Shown: in pieces, positions 35,400-43,662 of the stretch | Position numbering within the stretch: the stretch's first letter is position 1 | Layout of the letters: each line of letters starts with the position of its first letter | Assembly (NCBI GenBank): GCA_025560025.1 | Contig: CP048485.1 | Span: forward strand, 744,001-808,000 | Source: Agrobacterium tumefaciens | GTDB taxonomy: Bacteria > Pseudomonadota > Alphaproteobacteria > Rhizobiales > Rhizobiaceae | Direction of reading: 5' to 3' | Length of the DNA stretch: 64,000 bases | The notes under the pieces: model-generated | The model's input: the letters and a program-made list of their open reading frames with translations, nothing else | Told to the model about the DNA's origin: nothing | Database searches by the model: none | Program-made: the position numbers and the translations under genes

Positions 35400-36614
35400 A
35401 TGTTATTTTTACTTGAGGATGACCGTTCGTCCGGCTTCGTTCAGAAAGTCAACGAAAGCAATCGTCAATTCAATACATATGGATTGGTTTTCGGCATCAT
35501 CCTCTATAATCTGTACATATTCGTCGACATGACGCTGGTGCCCGAGATCATCTGGCTGGATCTCGTCGTCCGGTTGTTCATTATCACGCCGCTCCTGTTC
35601 CTTTATTTTCCCGCGCGCTATTATGCGGTACGGTTACGACCCGATGCGATCACCCATGAAGCGCTTCACGCGCTGGGTTGTGTTATCGTCGTCGGATCGC
35701 TGATGTTCATATATGCTAATGCGCAGACCGCGGCGGCGAGCGAATATTACATGGGCATCGTCACGGTCGTTCTTTACATGAATACGATCCATCGTGGACC
35801 GTTTCAGTTTGCCGCTATGGGAACGGTCGGATGCATGGCCGTTTTCATCATCGGCATGCAATATGTGACGGTGACGAGCGAGGTGGCCAAAATGCCGGCG
35901 ATCATGTGTTCGGTCGGCATCAGCATTGTTTCATTATTCGCGGCCTATCGCATCGAAGAAGTTGATCGGCGGGATTATCTGGCGTCACTACGTGAAAAGA
36001 CGCTGTTGCAACGTATTCAAAGTGCCAATCATGAGCTTAAGCAGCTTTCGCATACCGATCAGCTGACCGGAATTCGCAACCGTCGCAGTTTTGATGAGGC
36101 GGCGGACAACGCTTCCGGCAATGGCGGGAGGCCACGGGCGCTCATCCTTCTCGATGTCGACTATTTCAAGAATTACAATGATTCAGAGGGGCATGTGGCG
36201 GGTGATGATTGTTTGCGAATGATTGCCGGCAGACTGCGCGGAGCGCTCCGCAAGGATGATGACGACAGAAGTTTCGTCGCGCGTTATGGCGGCGAGGAAT
36301 TCGTGGTTTTGCTCGACAATTGCGCCGCGCCCGCAGCGCTTGCCGTCGGGGAAAGGCTGAGACTGGCCGTGTCCGACGGGGCCATAAGGCATCCGAGCCG
36401 TCCCGACGGGCTCGCCATCGTCACCGTCAGTCTGGGAATAGCAGTTTCGATCGATGGCAGGGAAATAACATCGGAAATGTTGAACCGGGCAGATGTTGCG
36501 CTTTACGAGGCGAAGCGTCAGGGCCGTGACCGGCTGGTTCTGGCCACCGGGCATAGCGGGGCGATTGCGGGCCCGACAGAGTTCGCCGGTGCCGAATCCG
36601 CCCCGGTAACATAG
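35400..36614 (+). CDS. membrane-bound diguanylate cyclase (GGEEF)
   Basis: A 404-residue protein with six hydrophobic segments (about 27-43, 50-70, 91-108, 116-131, 136-156, 166-183), a short linking helix, and a GGDEF domain from about 215 with the active GGEEF at 297-301 and Asp in LILLDVDYFKNYN. No inhibitory RxxD is in the normal place before GGEEF, so product inhibition may be absent. It should convert 2 GTP to cyclic di-GMP in response to a membrane or periplasmic signal. Followed after about 108 bases by a GGDEF-EAL gene on the same strand. Confidence 0.92.
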   Translation: MLFLLEDDRSSGFVQKVNESNRQFNTYGLVFGIILYNLYIFVDMTLVPEIIWLDLVVRLFIITPLLFLYFPARYYAVRLRPDAITHEALHALGCVIVVGSLMFIYANAQTAAASEYYMGIVTVVLYMNTIHRGPFQFAAMGTVGCMAVFIIGMQYVTVTSEVAKMPAIMCSVGISIVSLFAAYRIEEVDRRDYLASLREKTLLQRIQSANHELKQLSHTDQLTGIRNRRSFDEAADNASGNGGRPRALILLDVDYFKNYNDSEGHVAGDDCLRMIAGRLRGALRKDDDDRSFVARYGGEEFVVLLDNCAAPAALAVGERLRLAVSDGAIRHPSRPDGLAIVTVSLGIAVSIDGREITSEMLNRADVALYEAKRQGRDRLVLATGHSGAIAGPTEFAGAESAPVT

Positions 36615-36722
36615 GCCGGACGGATCGGTCTGCGGTGTATTTGAATATGGTCCCGCCGAACGCGGGATTTGTGAAGGCCAAGTGCCGGAACGCCGGCGCC
36701 ATAACGATAAAGACCGGGGGAT

Positions 36723-38669
36723 ATGCAGATGATGGAATTGATCGCCACCCAGGCGGCGGCATCCGCCGCCGAGCTTCCATTTCTGCTGCTCCAGGCCGCC
36801 GCCGTCGTCGGCATGGTGTCGGTGCTGATCCTTTTGCGGCGAGACATAGCCCTCGATGACCCACGTTACAAAGTCTATTACGGCATCATATTCGGCGTTG
36901 CCGGTTTTTTGCTGACGCTGCTGGTCTCCGAATTCATCAAGCTGCCCTCCAAACCCTATATCCGCTCGGACCTCCTGTTCATGGCGGGGGTGCTGGGATC
37001 CTGGCAGGGCGGATTGATCAGTCTTGTACTTGTCGCCGCCGGGCGCTTCGTTTTCGGCGGCCCCGTTCTGTTTTTCGCCGCCTTCCAGGATATGGTGGTC
37101 ATATCGGCTTGCGGGATCCTGATGTATGGCTGGATGAGCAAACGCCGCCTCAACGATCTCGGGCTTCTGGATATTCTCGGTGTTTTCGCGGTCCGGTTCG
37201 TTGCCGTACTACTTGCCATTTCCCTGTCATTCGGTCTGGGCCTGATCGACCAGTCGCTGTTTCTGACCGCGATCGGCCGCCGCACTATCGGTGCGGTCGC
37301 CGTAGGCCTGCCGATGATCGCCTGCCTCTTCATTTTGCTCCGCAGCGAAGCGCGGGCGCGTGAAGAGGTGAAAAACCGCGAAACCGCAGCCCGTACGGAT
37401 TCATTGACAGGCCTGCCCAACAGGCGCGCCCTCAAGGATCATATCGAGACGGCGACGCGGCTCGACCCAGCCGTTCCGCACGCTCTCGTGCTGATCGAAA
37501 TCGTCAATATCGCCGATGTCGCCGCCTGTGAGGGCGAAGATTGGGGCGATCTTTTCTGGCCTAGGCTGGCGCAGGAAATCTGCGACGATGACAACGGCCT
37601 GCTGTCGAAATCAAATGCGCCACGCAGCTTCATGTTCGGCGATACGACGCTTGCTGTCGTCCTGCGGGGAATTGCGCTCGAAAAGTCGGAAGGGACGAGA
37701 TTGATGATGCGTCTCCACGATGGGCTGAGCGCATTTTCCAGATCGACGGGGGCAGGACCGGCTCCGTATCTGAAAATCGGTGCCGCCAACCTCGATATGC
37801 TTTCCCGGCAGAATGTCGCCTCCTTCCTCCGGCATCTCAGTCTGGCGCTGAAGGGAGGCGAAAACCCGGTGCAGATTTTCCCCTTTTCTTTCGCCGAGAA
37901 AGCGACAAGGGACGAGGGGGTGCGGCAGATGCTGGTCAGCTGGATCAAATCCGGCGAGCCGCCGATCTATTATCAGCCGAAATTTGAAATGCATAATCGC
38001 CGCATGATTGGCGCGGAGGCCCTTTTACGGGCGGTGGACGTGCGCGGACAGCCGCTCTCGCCCTATTATGTGCTGGAGATTGCCGAGCGCCACCGGCTGC
38101 TGGTGGAGTTCGAGTGGTCGACGATCGAAGCCGTTGTCCGCGATCTCGCCGACCTGCATAGCCTCGATCCGGATTTTCACCTGGCGGTGAATATTTCCGC
38201 CTCGTCCTTTGCCTCGCCACGTTTCGCAGACCGGGTCGTGGCGCTTCTGGACAGAATGGCGGTGCCGGCGCATCGCCTGTCGATCGAGGTGACGGAGATG
38301 AGCAGGATACCCACCACGGACATCGTGCAGCAGAATTTCGACAGGCTGAGCGCTGCCGGCGTACGGCTGTCGCTGGATGATTTCGGCACGGGTTACGCCG
38401 CACTCACCCTGCTGGCGAGGTTCCCCTTCGAGGAGGTCAAGATCGATCACTGGATGACCTCCCGGCTCGACCAGTCAAGGTTCAGGGAGGCCATCGCGCT
38501 CGCTTTCGAAAGCGCCGAACGTTACGGCGCCAAGCTGGTGACGGAAGGCATCGAAACGGAGGAGCAGAGCAGGCTTCTCATGCAGATGGGCATCCGTTTC
38601 GGCCAGGGTTACCTCTATTCACCTGCCGTGCCGCTTGAGCGATTGCAGCCGCGCAGGGAATGCGCCTAG
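36723..38669 (+). CDS. 5TMR-LYT membrane protein with degenerate GGDEF and EAL phosphodiesterase domains
   Basis: A 648-residue protein. Residues about 20-208 form six or so membrane spans; SDLLFMAGVLGSWQGG and GRFVFGGP resemble the 5TMR-LYT (LytS-YhcK) sensor. The following GGDEF-like part (about 222-390) has FGDTT (305-309) where GGDEF should be, so no cyclase activity is expected. The EAL domain (about 405-648) is complete: EALLR (432-436), Asn490, Glu522, Asp552-Asp553, Lys573, Glu608, and Gln628 are in place. It should degrade cyclic di-GMP, perhaps with the degenerate domain binding GTP as an activator. Starts at ATG 36723. Confidence 0.9.
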   Translation: MQMMELIATQAAASAAELPFLLLQAAAVVGMVSVLILLRRDIALDDPRYKVYYGIIFGVAGFLLTLLVSEFIKLPSKPYIRSDLLFMAGVLGSWQGGLISLVLVAAGRFVFGGPVLFFAAFQDMVVISACGILMYGWMSKRRLNDLGLLDILGVFAVRFVAVLLAISLSFGLGLIDQSLFLTAIGRRTIGAVAVGLPMIACLFILLRSEARAREEVKNRETAARTDSLTGLPNRRALKDHIETATRLDPAVPHALVLIEIVNIADVAACEGEDWGDLFWPRLAQEICDDDNGLLSKSNAPRSFMFGDTTLAVVLRGIALEKSEGTRLMMRLHDGLSAFSRSTGAGPAPYLKIGAANLDMLSRQNVASFLRHLSLALKGGENPVQIFPFSFAEKATRDEGVRQMLVSWIKSGEPPIYYQPKFEMHNRRMIGAEALLRAVDVRGQPLSPYYVLEIAERHRLLVEFEWSTIEAVVRDLADLHSLDPDFHLAVNISASSFASPRFADRVVALLDRMAVPAHRLSIEVTEMSRIPTTDIVQQNFDRLSAAGVRLSLDDFGTGYAALTLLARFPFEEVKIDHWMTSRLDQSRFREAIALAFESAERYGAKLVTEGIETEEQSRLLMQMGIRFGQGYLYSPAVPLERLQPRRECA

Positions 38670-38784
38670 TCCTGTCAAGTGAAATTCGGCGTCCTGCGGA
38701 TTGAATGTTGCCCTGGTCTGTGCTGAGGAAGTTCTTCAACGAACCCATGGTCCGACCGTGTTTTCCGGTCACGCGAGCGAACGC

Positions 38785-40446
38785 ATGTTTGAAAACAACG
38801 ACGCTGGGAACGACAGACCCGGCAAACCTTTGCCAGAGACAGCGGCCGCGCGGGCAACGGGTGCCAGCCCATCCCTGCGCATTGTCGCTGATGCTGCGTC
38901 CGGTCGCCAGGGCATGCCGGGCGACCCGCGCCTGCCTGCCGCACGGTCCTTGCTCAGGACGCTGCTGGTCTGGGCGCTTTTTATGGTGGCGGTTATTTCC
39001 GCCCTGGCGGCTTATCAATATGTGAGCCTGCTTGGCGAACTGGAGCGGCAGAGCGATGCCCTGCAGGCTGAGGCCTCGCGCCGCGCGGACCAGCACGACG
39101 CCCATGTGACCGCGCTTTCGGCGGTGGTGCAGGCGGAGCAGGGTGCCAACCACAGCCTGCTGCTCGAAGTGGCGGCGCCGATCCTGCAGTTTTACCCGCG
39201 TATCGACGAAGTCCAGCTGGTTTCCCTCAACGGCGAAAGTCCTGCCATCGGTACCCGGCCGCTGGAAGATGAACTGGCGACGGCGATCCGCAAGGCGGCA
39301 TCGGTCTTTACCGGCCGGCCCGCATTGCTGGCGAGCGCGTTCAGGCCCGGGCACTATATGATCGTCAAACGCAGCCCCAACAGCGAGACGGCGTCGAAAG
39401 TGCTGGTGCTTGCCGTGGACAGTGCGGGACTTTTGGCCTCCGATGCGCCATTCTGGTCGTCGAAACAGGCCGTGATCCGGCTGAAAATGCCGGATGGTAC
39501 AGTGCTGTTCGGTCAGCAGGAACCGACTGAAAAACCGCAATATGTCCGGCAGCTGAGCAGCGCCAGCCAGCCGCTGCTTCTGGAAGTTGCCCTGTCCATC
39601 ACCTGGCGGGACCTTTTACCCGGCCGGGCTCTGCTGGCGGGGGTGACGGGCGCCAGTGTCATTTTTCTCTTCGGCATCGTGATGGCAAGACAGAGGACGC
39701 GCATGCGGGTCGCCGAAAGGCGGGCCGAACTGAGCGGCATGGAAGCAAGGCTCACCCATGCGTCGCGCGTCAATGCGCTGGGCGAGATGGCCAGTGGCCT
39801 GGCACATGAACTGACCCAGCCCCTGACGGCGATATTGGCGCAGGCGCAGGCAGGCCGCCGGCTTCTTGCCCGTCATGACCTGGCAACACTTTCCGGGGCT
39901 CTGGATGACATGGTCGAACAGGCGCGATGCGCTTCCAACATGCTCGACCGCTTCCGCAACTGGTCTCTGCCGCACCGCCAGCCGGCGGTGGCGCATGACC
40001 TGCGCGTGGCGCTACGCAATGTCGATGCGCTGCTGGCCGGTGAGGCGGCGCGCCAGCATGTGGTTATCGATATCGCCGTGACGGACGTGCCGCTTGCCGT
40101 TAGAGTCGACCCGGTGGAAATCGAGCAGGTGATGTTCAATCTCCTGCGCAACGCCCTCGATTCTCTCGGTAGCTCGGAGGTGAGAGGCGTAGTCACTGCC
40201 ACTCTAAGCCGGCAGGGCGATTTTGCGGTGCTGGAAGTCACTGACAATGGCCCCGGTGTCGCGCCGGAACTGCGCGACCGGCTGTTTACGCCTTTTGCAA
40301 CCACAAAAAACAACGGCATGGGACTGGGACTTGCGCTCAGCCAAAGGCTGGTGGAGCGCGCCAACGGTGAAATCCTTTATGTCGGCGGTGAAAAGGGTGC
40401 CGTTTTCCGGGTTGTCCTGCCCATGGCGGAGGCGCAAAGGCCATGA
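38785..40446 (+). CDS. membrane sensor histidine kinase
   Basis: About 553 residues from the ATG at 38785 (MFENNDAGN); the frame also opens with TTG at 38701. Two membrane segments (about 56-80 and 280-300) enclose a periplasmic domain of about 200 residues with no recognised fold. The kinase core has His341 in LGEMASGLAHELTQPLTAI, an N-box NLLRNALDSL, DNGPGV and GMGLGLALSQRL. The class resembles FixL/DctB-type kinases. The stop overlaps the start of a FixJ-like regulator by 4 bases, so the two are coupled partners; a secreted DUF336 protein follows. Confidence 0.92.
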   Translation: MFENNDAGNDRPGKPLPETAAARATGASPSLRIVADAASGRQGMPGDPRLPAARSLLRTLLVWALFMVAVISALAAYQYVSLLGELERQSDALQAEASRRADQHDAHVTALSAVVQAEQGANHSLLLEVAAPILQFYPRIDEVQLVSLNGESPAIGTRPLEDELATAIRKAASVFTGRPALLASAFRPGHYMIVKRSPNSETASKVLVLAVDSAGLLASDAPFWSSKQAVIRLKMPDGTVLFGQQEPTEKPQYVRQLSSASQPLLLEVALSITWRDLLPGRALLAGVTGASVIFLFGIVMARQRTRMRVAERRAELSGMEARLTHASRVNALGEMASGLAHELTQPLTAILAQAQAGRRLLARHDLATLSGALDDMVEQARCASNMLDRFRNWSLPHRQPAVAHDLRVALRNVDALLAGEAARQHVVIDIAVTDVPLAVRVDPVEIEQVMFNLLRNALDSLGSSEVRGVVTATLSRQGDFAVLEVTDNGPGVAPELRDRLFTPFATTKNNGMGLGLALSQRLVERANGEILYVGGEKGAVFRVVLPMAEAQRP

Positions 40447-41051
40447 CGTTGCCCGTCTATCTTGTTGATGACGATGCGGCGGTGCGCAAGGCGCTGATCC
40501 TCCTGTTGTCCACCGTTGGCATCAAGGCGAGGGGCTTTGCCGATCCCATGGTTTTTCTCGGGCAATTACCGAGCCTCGAGCCGGGCTGCCTCATCCTCGA
40601 CATCCGCATGCCGGCGATCACCGGCTTGAAGCTGCAGGAAAAGCTGTTGCAGGAAGGTGTCGACTGGCCCGTCATCATCATTTCCGGCCATGGCAATATC
40701 GATGCCTGCCGCCGTGCCTTTCGCAACGGCGCGGTGGATTTCCTCTCCAAGCCCGTGGATGAGCAGGATCTGATCGACGCGATCCAGAAGGCGCATCAGA
40801 CGCTTGCCCGGACGCTGGATGCAAAGGCGCAGCAGGCCGAGACCGTGGCGCTGTTGTCGCTGCTGACAGCCCGTGAGCGGGAGATACTCGAACGGATCGC
40901 GCTCGGATTTACCAGCCGCCAGATTGCCGATGGGCTTGGCCTGTCGCCGCGCACGGTCGACAGCCATCGCGCCGCCATCGGCCTCAAGCTCGGAACCACA
41001 TCACAGGCGGAAATGACAAGGCTGTGGCTGGAGGGCGGCGGGGATCGCTAG
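40443..41051 (+). CDS. FixJ/NarL-type response regulator
   Basis: A 202-residue regulator: receiver domain (about 4-120) with phosphoacceptor Asp53 in LILDIRMP, SGHGNID around 77-83 and Lys in FLSKPVDE; LuxR-type helix-turn-helix (about 138-195) with LTAREREILERIALGFTSRQ and GLSPRTVDSHRAAI. It has the full set of receiver residues. It overlaps the kinase stop (ATGA). The 16-bp perfect palindrome 22 bases after its stop is a candidate binding site, controlling the downstream secreted protein. Confidence 0.93.
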   Translation: MTLPVYLVDDDAAVRKALILLLSTVGIKARGFADPMVFLGQLPSLEPGCLILDIRMPAITGLKLQEKLLQEGVDWPVIIISGHGNIDACRRAFRNGAVDFLSKPVDEQDLIDAIQKAHQTLARTLDAKAQQAETVALLSLLTAREREILERIALGFTSRQIADGLGLSPRTVDSHRAAIGLKLGTTSQAEMTRLWLEGGGDR

Positions 41052-41052
41052 A

Positions 41053-41101
41053 CGCGGATCGGTAGAACTACCGACTGGCCGGCCAGTCTTACGGATTCGC
41101 G
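41053..41101. promoter_or_regulatory. extended palindrome before the DUF336 gene (candidate operator)
   Basis: Contains GACTGGCCGGCCAGTC at 41073-41088, a perfect 16-bp palindrome, flanked by CGCGGATCGGTA (41053-41064) and TACGGATTCGCG (41090-41101), which match as inverted repeats at 10 of 12 positions, and by GGTAGAACTACC between. It may be an operator of the regulator encoded just before, or a termination hairpin; there is no T tract. Confidence 0.5.
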
Positions 41102-41154
41102 GCCGAGCGCCTTGTGACTAGGGTGCAGTCCTCACCACGCAAGAGGACCTTTCC

Positions 41155-41637
41155 ATGCTCCGTAACCTTTTTATCGCTTCGCTTCTGATTGCCCCTTCGG
41201 CAGCCTTCGCACAGTCCTTGCCGACCGCGCCCTATCTGCCGCTCGAAATGGCGGAGAAGGCAGCCAAGGCAGCGCTTCAGGCTTGCACCGCAAAGGGCAG
41301 CGCCGTCACCGTCACCATTGTCGCCCGTGACGGTGCCACCAAGGTGATGCTGAAGGCCGACGGTTCCGGCCCGCATACGGTCTCCAGCGCAACCGGCAAG
41401 GCCTTTGCGGCCGCATCGCTCGGCCGCGACATTGGCGAGATTGCCGACTTCATCGCTTCCAAGCCCGCCAATGAAGGTCTGCGGACCATGGACGAGCGTC
41501 TGGTCATTCAGGCTGGCGGCCTGCCGATCAAGATCGGTGAAGCCCTGGTCGGCGGTATCGGCGTCGGCGGCGCACCGTCGGGCGCCATCGATGCCGAATG
41601 CGCCCGCGAAGGCCTCACCGCCATCGGCGCGAAATAA
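41155..41637 (+). CDS. secreted GlcG/HbpS-type (DUF336) protein
   Basis: A 160-residue protein with a signal peptide (MLRNLFIASLLIAPSAAFA, cleavage near 19-20) and one DUF336 domain: LEMAEKAAKAALQACTAKG, VTIVARDGATKVMLKADG and the C-terminal GGIGVGGAPSGAIDAECARE. DUF336 proteins include GlcG and the heme-binding HbpS of Streptomyces, which signals to the SenS/SenR two-component system. Here it follows a kinase-regulator pair, suggesting a periplasmic partner or target. The molecule bound is not known from sequence. Confidence 0.88.
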   Translation: MLRNLFIASLLIAPSAAFAQSLPTAPYLPLEMAEKAAKAALQACTAKGSAVTVTIVARDGATKVMLKADGSGPHTVSSATGKAFAAASLGRDIGEIADFIASKPANEGLRTMDERLVIQAGGLPIKIGEALVGGIGVGGAPSGAIDAECAREGLTAIGAK

Positions 41638-41709
41638 GCATTGTCAATATGGATCCGGCGGCTTCGCAGGAAGCCGCCGTTCTGCACGCCAGCGCCGCGC
41701 CGTCGCGCA

Positions 41710-43593
41710 TCAGCCCGCCATTGCTTCCTCATATTCGCCGGAAAGCAGCAGCCATTGCTCTTCCGCATCGGAAAGTTTGGCGGCGGCTTCGCCGCGCTCT
41801 TTCACCTTCTGCGCGGCCTTGGCGGGCGCTTTTTCATACAGGGCAGGGTCCGCCAGTTCCGTGTCGAGCGCCTGAATCATTTTCTCAAGCTTCGCCGTCA
41901 GGGATTCGATTTCATTGATCTTTTTCTTGAGCGGGGCGAGCTGGGCGCGCTTTTCCGCATTGGCCTTGCGCTGGTCGGCTTTCGATGCCTGATCGGCAGC
42001 TGCCTCGACCTTGTCTTCCTTCTTCTTGCCGGAGGAAACGACGAGATCGCGATATTCCTCCATATCACCTTCGAAGGTTTTGACCGTGCCGTCGGCCACA
42101 AGCCACAGGCGATCCACCGTCGCCTCGATAAGATGCCGGTCGTGCGAGATCAGGATGACGGCGCCGTTATAATCGTTCAGCGCCTCGATCAGCGCCCGGC
42201 GGCTGTCAATGTCGAGATGGTTGGTCGGTTCGTCGAGGATGAGCAGGTTGGGCGCGTGAAAGGCCGCAAGCCCCATCAGCAACCGGGCCTTTTCGCCGCC
42301 TGACAGGTCCTTTGCCGCAGTCGCCATCTTCTCTGTCGCAAGGCCCATCTGCGCTACCCGCGACCGCACCTGGGCCTCCGGCGCCAGCGGCATCAGCTTG
42401 CGAACATGTTCGACCGGCGTTTCATCCGGCACGAGATCATCCAGCTGGTGCTGCGCGAAGAAGCCGATCTTCAGACCGGGCGCGACTCGGAGATCACCCG
42501 CCTGCGGGGCAAGCCGGCCAGAGATGAATTTTGCAAAGGTCGATTTGCCGTTGCCGTTTGAGCCCAGCAGCGCGATGCGGTCGTCATTGTCGATCCGCAG
42601 ATTGAGCTGTTTCAGGATCGATTTGCCCGGCTCGTAACCCACGGCGCCGCCATTGATGGCGACGATGGGCGATGCCGGCTGCTTTTCCGGTTCGGGAAAT
42701 GTGATCGGCTGGACATGATCTTCGATCACGGCAGCGACGGTGCCCATGCGCTCCAGCGCCTTGATGCGGCTTTGCGCCTGGCGCGCCTTGGTGGCCTTGG
42801 CGCGAAAACGGTCGATGAAGCTTTGCAGATGTTTGCGCGCGGCGTCGTTCTTGACCTTGGCCTTCATCTGCAATTCGTCGGCCTCGGCCTTCTGCCGCTC
42901 GAACTGGTCGTAACCGCCGCGATAGAAGGTCAGCTTCTTCTGGTCCAGATGCACGATGGAGTTGACGGCGTTGTTCAGGAGATCGCGGTCGTGGCTGATG
43001 ATGATGACGGTATGCGGATAACGGCGGATATAGTCTTCCAGCCAGAGCGTGCCTTCGAGGTCGAGATAGTTGGTCGGCTCGTCAAGCAGCAGAAGGTCCG
43101 GTTCGGCAAACAGCACCGAGGCAAGCGCCACGCGCATGCGCCAGCCGCCGGAAAAGGAGGAGGCGGGACGAAGCTGTGCTTCGTGATCGAAGCCGAGGCC
43201 GGCAAGAATGCTCGACGCACGGGCCTCCGCCGAATGGGCGTCGATATCGACGAGCCGCATCTGGATTTCGGCGATCCGGTGCGGATCGGTTGCGGTTTCC
43301 GCCTCGGCCAGCAGCGCGCTGCGTTCCTTGTCGGCGGAAAGCACGATGGAAATCAGCGATTCTTCCGTTCCCGGCGCTTCCTGTGCCACCTGGCCGATGC
43401 GCGCCTGTTTCGGGATCGTTACCGAACCGCTTTCCGCAGAAAAATCGCCGGTGATGACCCGGAACAGGGTGGATTTGCCGGCGCCGTTGCGGCCAACGAG
43501 GCCCGCCTTCACGCCCGCGGGAAGCGTCACGCTGGCATGGTCAAGAAGCAGACGCCCGGCGATGCGGGCGGAAAGATCGGTAATCGTAATCAT
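41710..43593 (-). CDS. ABC-F family ATPase (YheS/Uup-like)
   Basis: A 627-residue protein with two ATP-binding cassettes and no membrane domain. Walker A boxes: GLVGRNGAGKSTL (about 29-41) and ALLGSNGNGKSTF (about 343-355); signatures SGGWRM and SGGEKARL; the linker contains SFIDRFRAKATKARQAQSRI, the ABC-F interdomain linker in the YheS style. A charged coiled-coil tail (about 530-627) ends the protein. ABC-F proteins act at the ribosomal E site. Start at ATG 43593 (MITITDLSARIAGRLL). Convergent with the DUF336 gene. Confidence 0.93.
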   Translation of the reverse strand: MITITDLSARIAGRLLLDHASVTLPAGVKAGLVGRNGAGKSTLFRVITGDFSAESGSVTIPKQARIGQVAQEAPGTEESLISIVLSADKERSALLAEAETATDPHRIAEIQMRLVDIDAHSAEARASSILAGLGFDHEAQLRPASSFSGGWRMRVALASVLFAEPDLLLLDEPTNYLDLEGTLWLEDYIRRYPHTVIIISHDRDLLNNAVNSIVHLDQKKLTFYRGGYDQFERQKAEADELQMKAKVKNDAARKHLQSFIDRFRAKATKARQAQSRIKALERMGTVAAVIEDHVQPITFPEPEKQPASPIVAINGGAVGYEPGKSILKQLNLRIDNDDRIALLGSNGNGKSTFAKFISGRLAPQAGDLRVAPGLKIGFFAQHQLDDLVPDETPVEHVRKLMPLAPEAQVRSRVAQMGLATEKMATAAKDLSGGEKARLLMGLAAFHAPNLLILDEPTNHLDIDSRRALIEALNDYNGAVILISHDRHLIEATVDRLWLVADGTVKTFEGDMEEYRDLVVSSGKKKEDKVEAAADQASKADQRKANAEKRAQLAPLKKKINEIESLTAKLEKMIQALDTELADPALYEKAPAKAAQKVKERGEAAAKLSDAEEQWLLLSGEYEEAMAG

Positions 43594-43662
43594 GGCGCCG
43601 TTTTGGCTGAACTGCGTGGCCAAGGCAAGAGCGCCCGCGCCACACCACATCAGAATGCAGCG

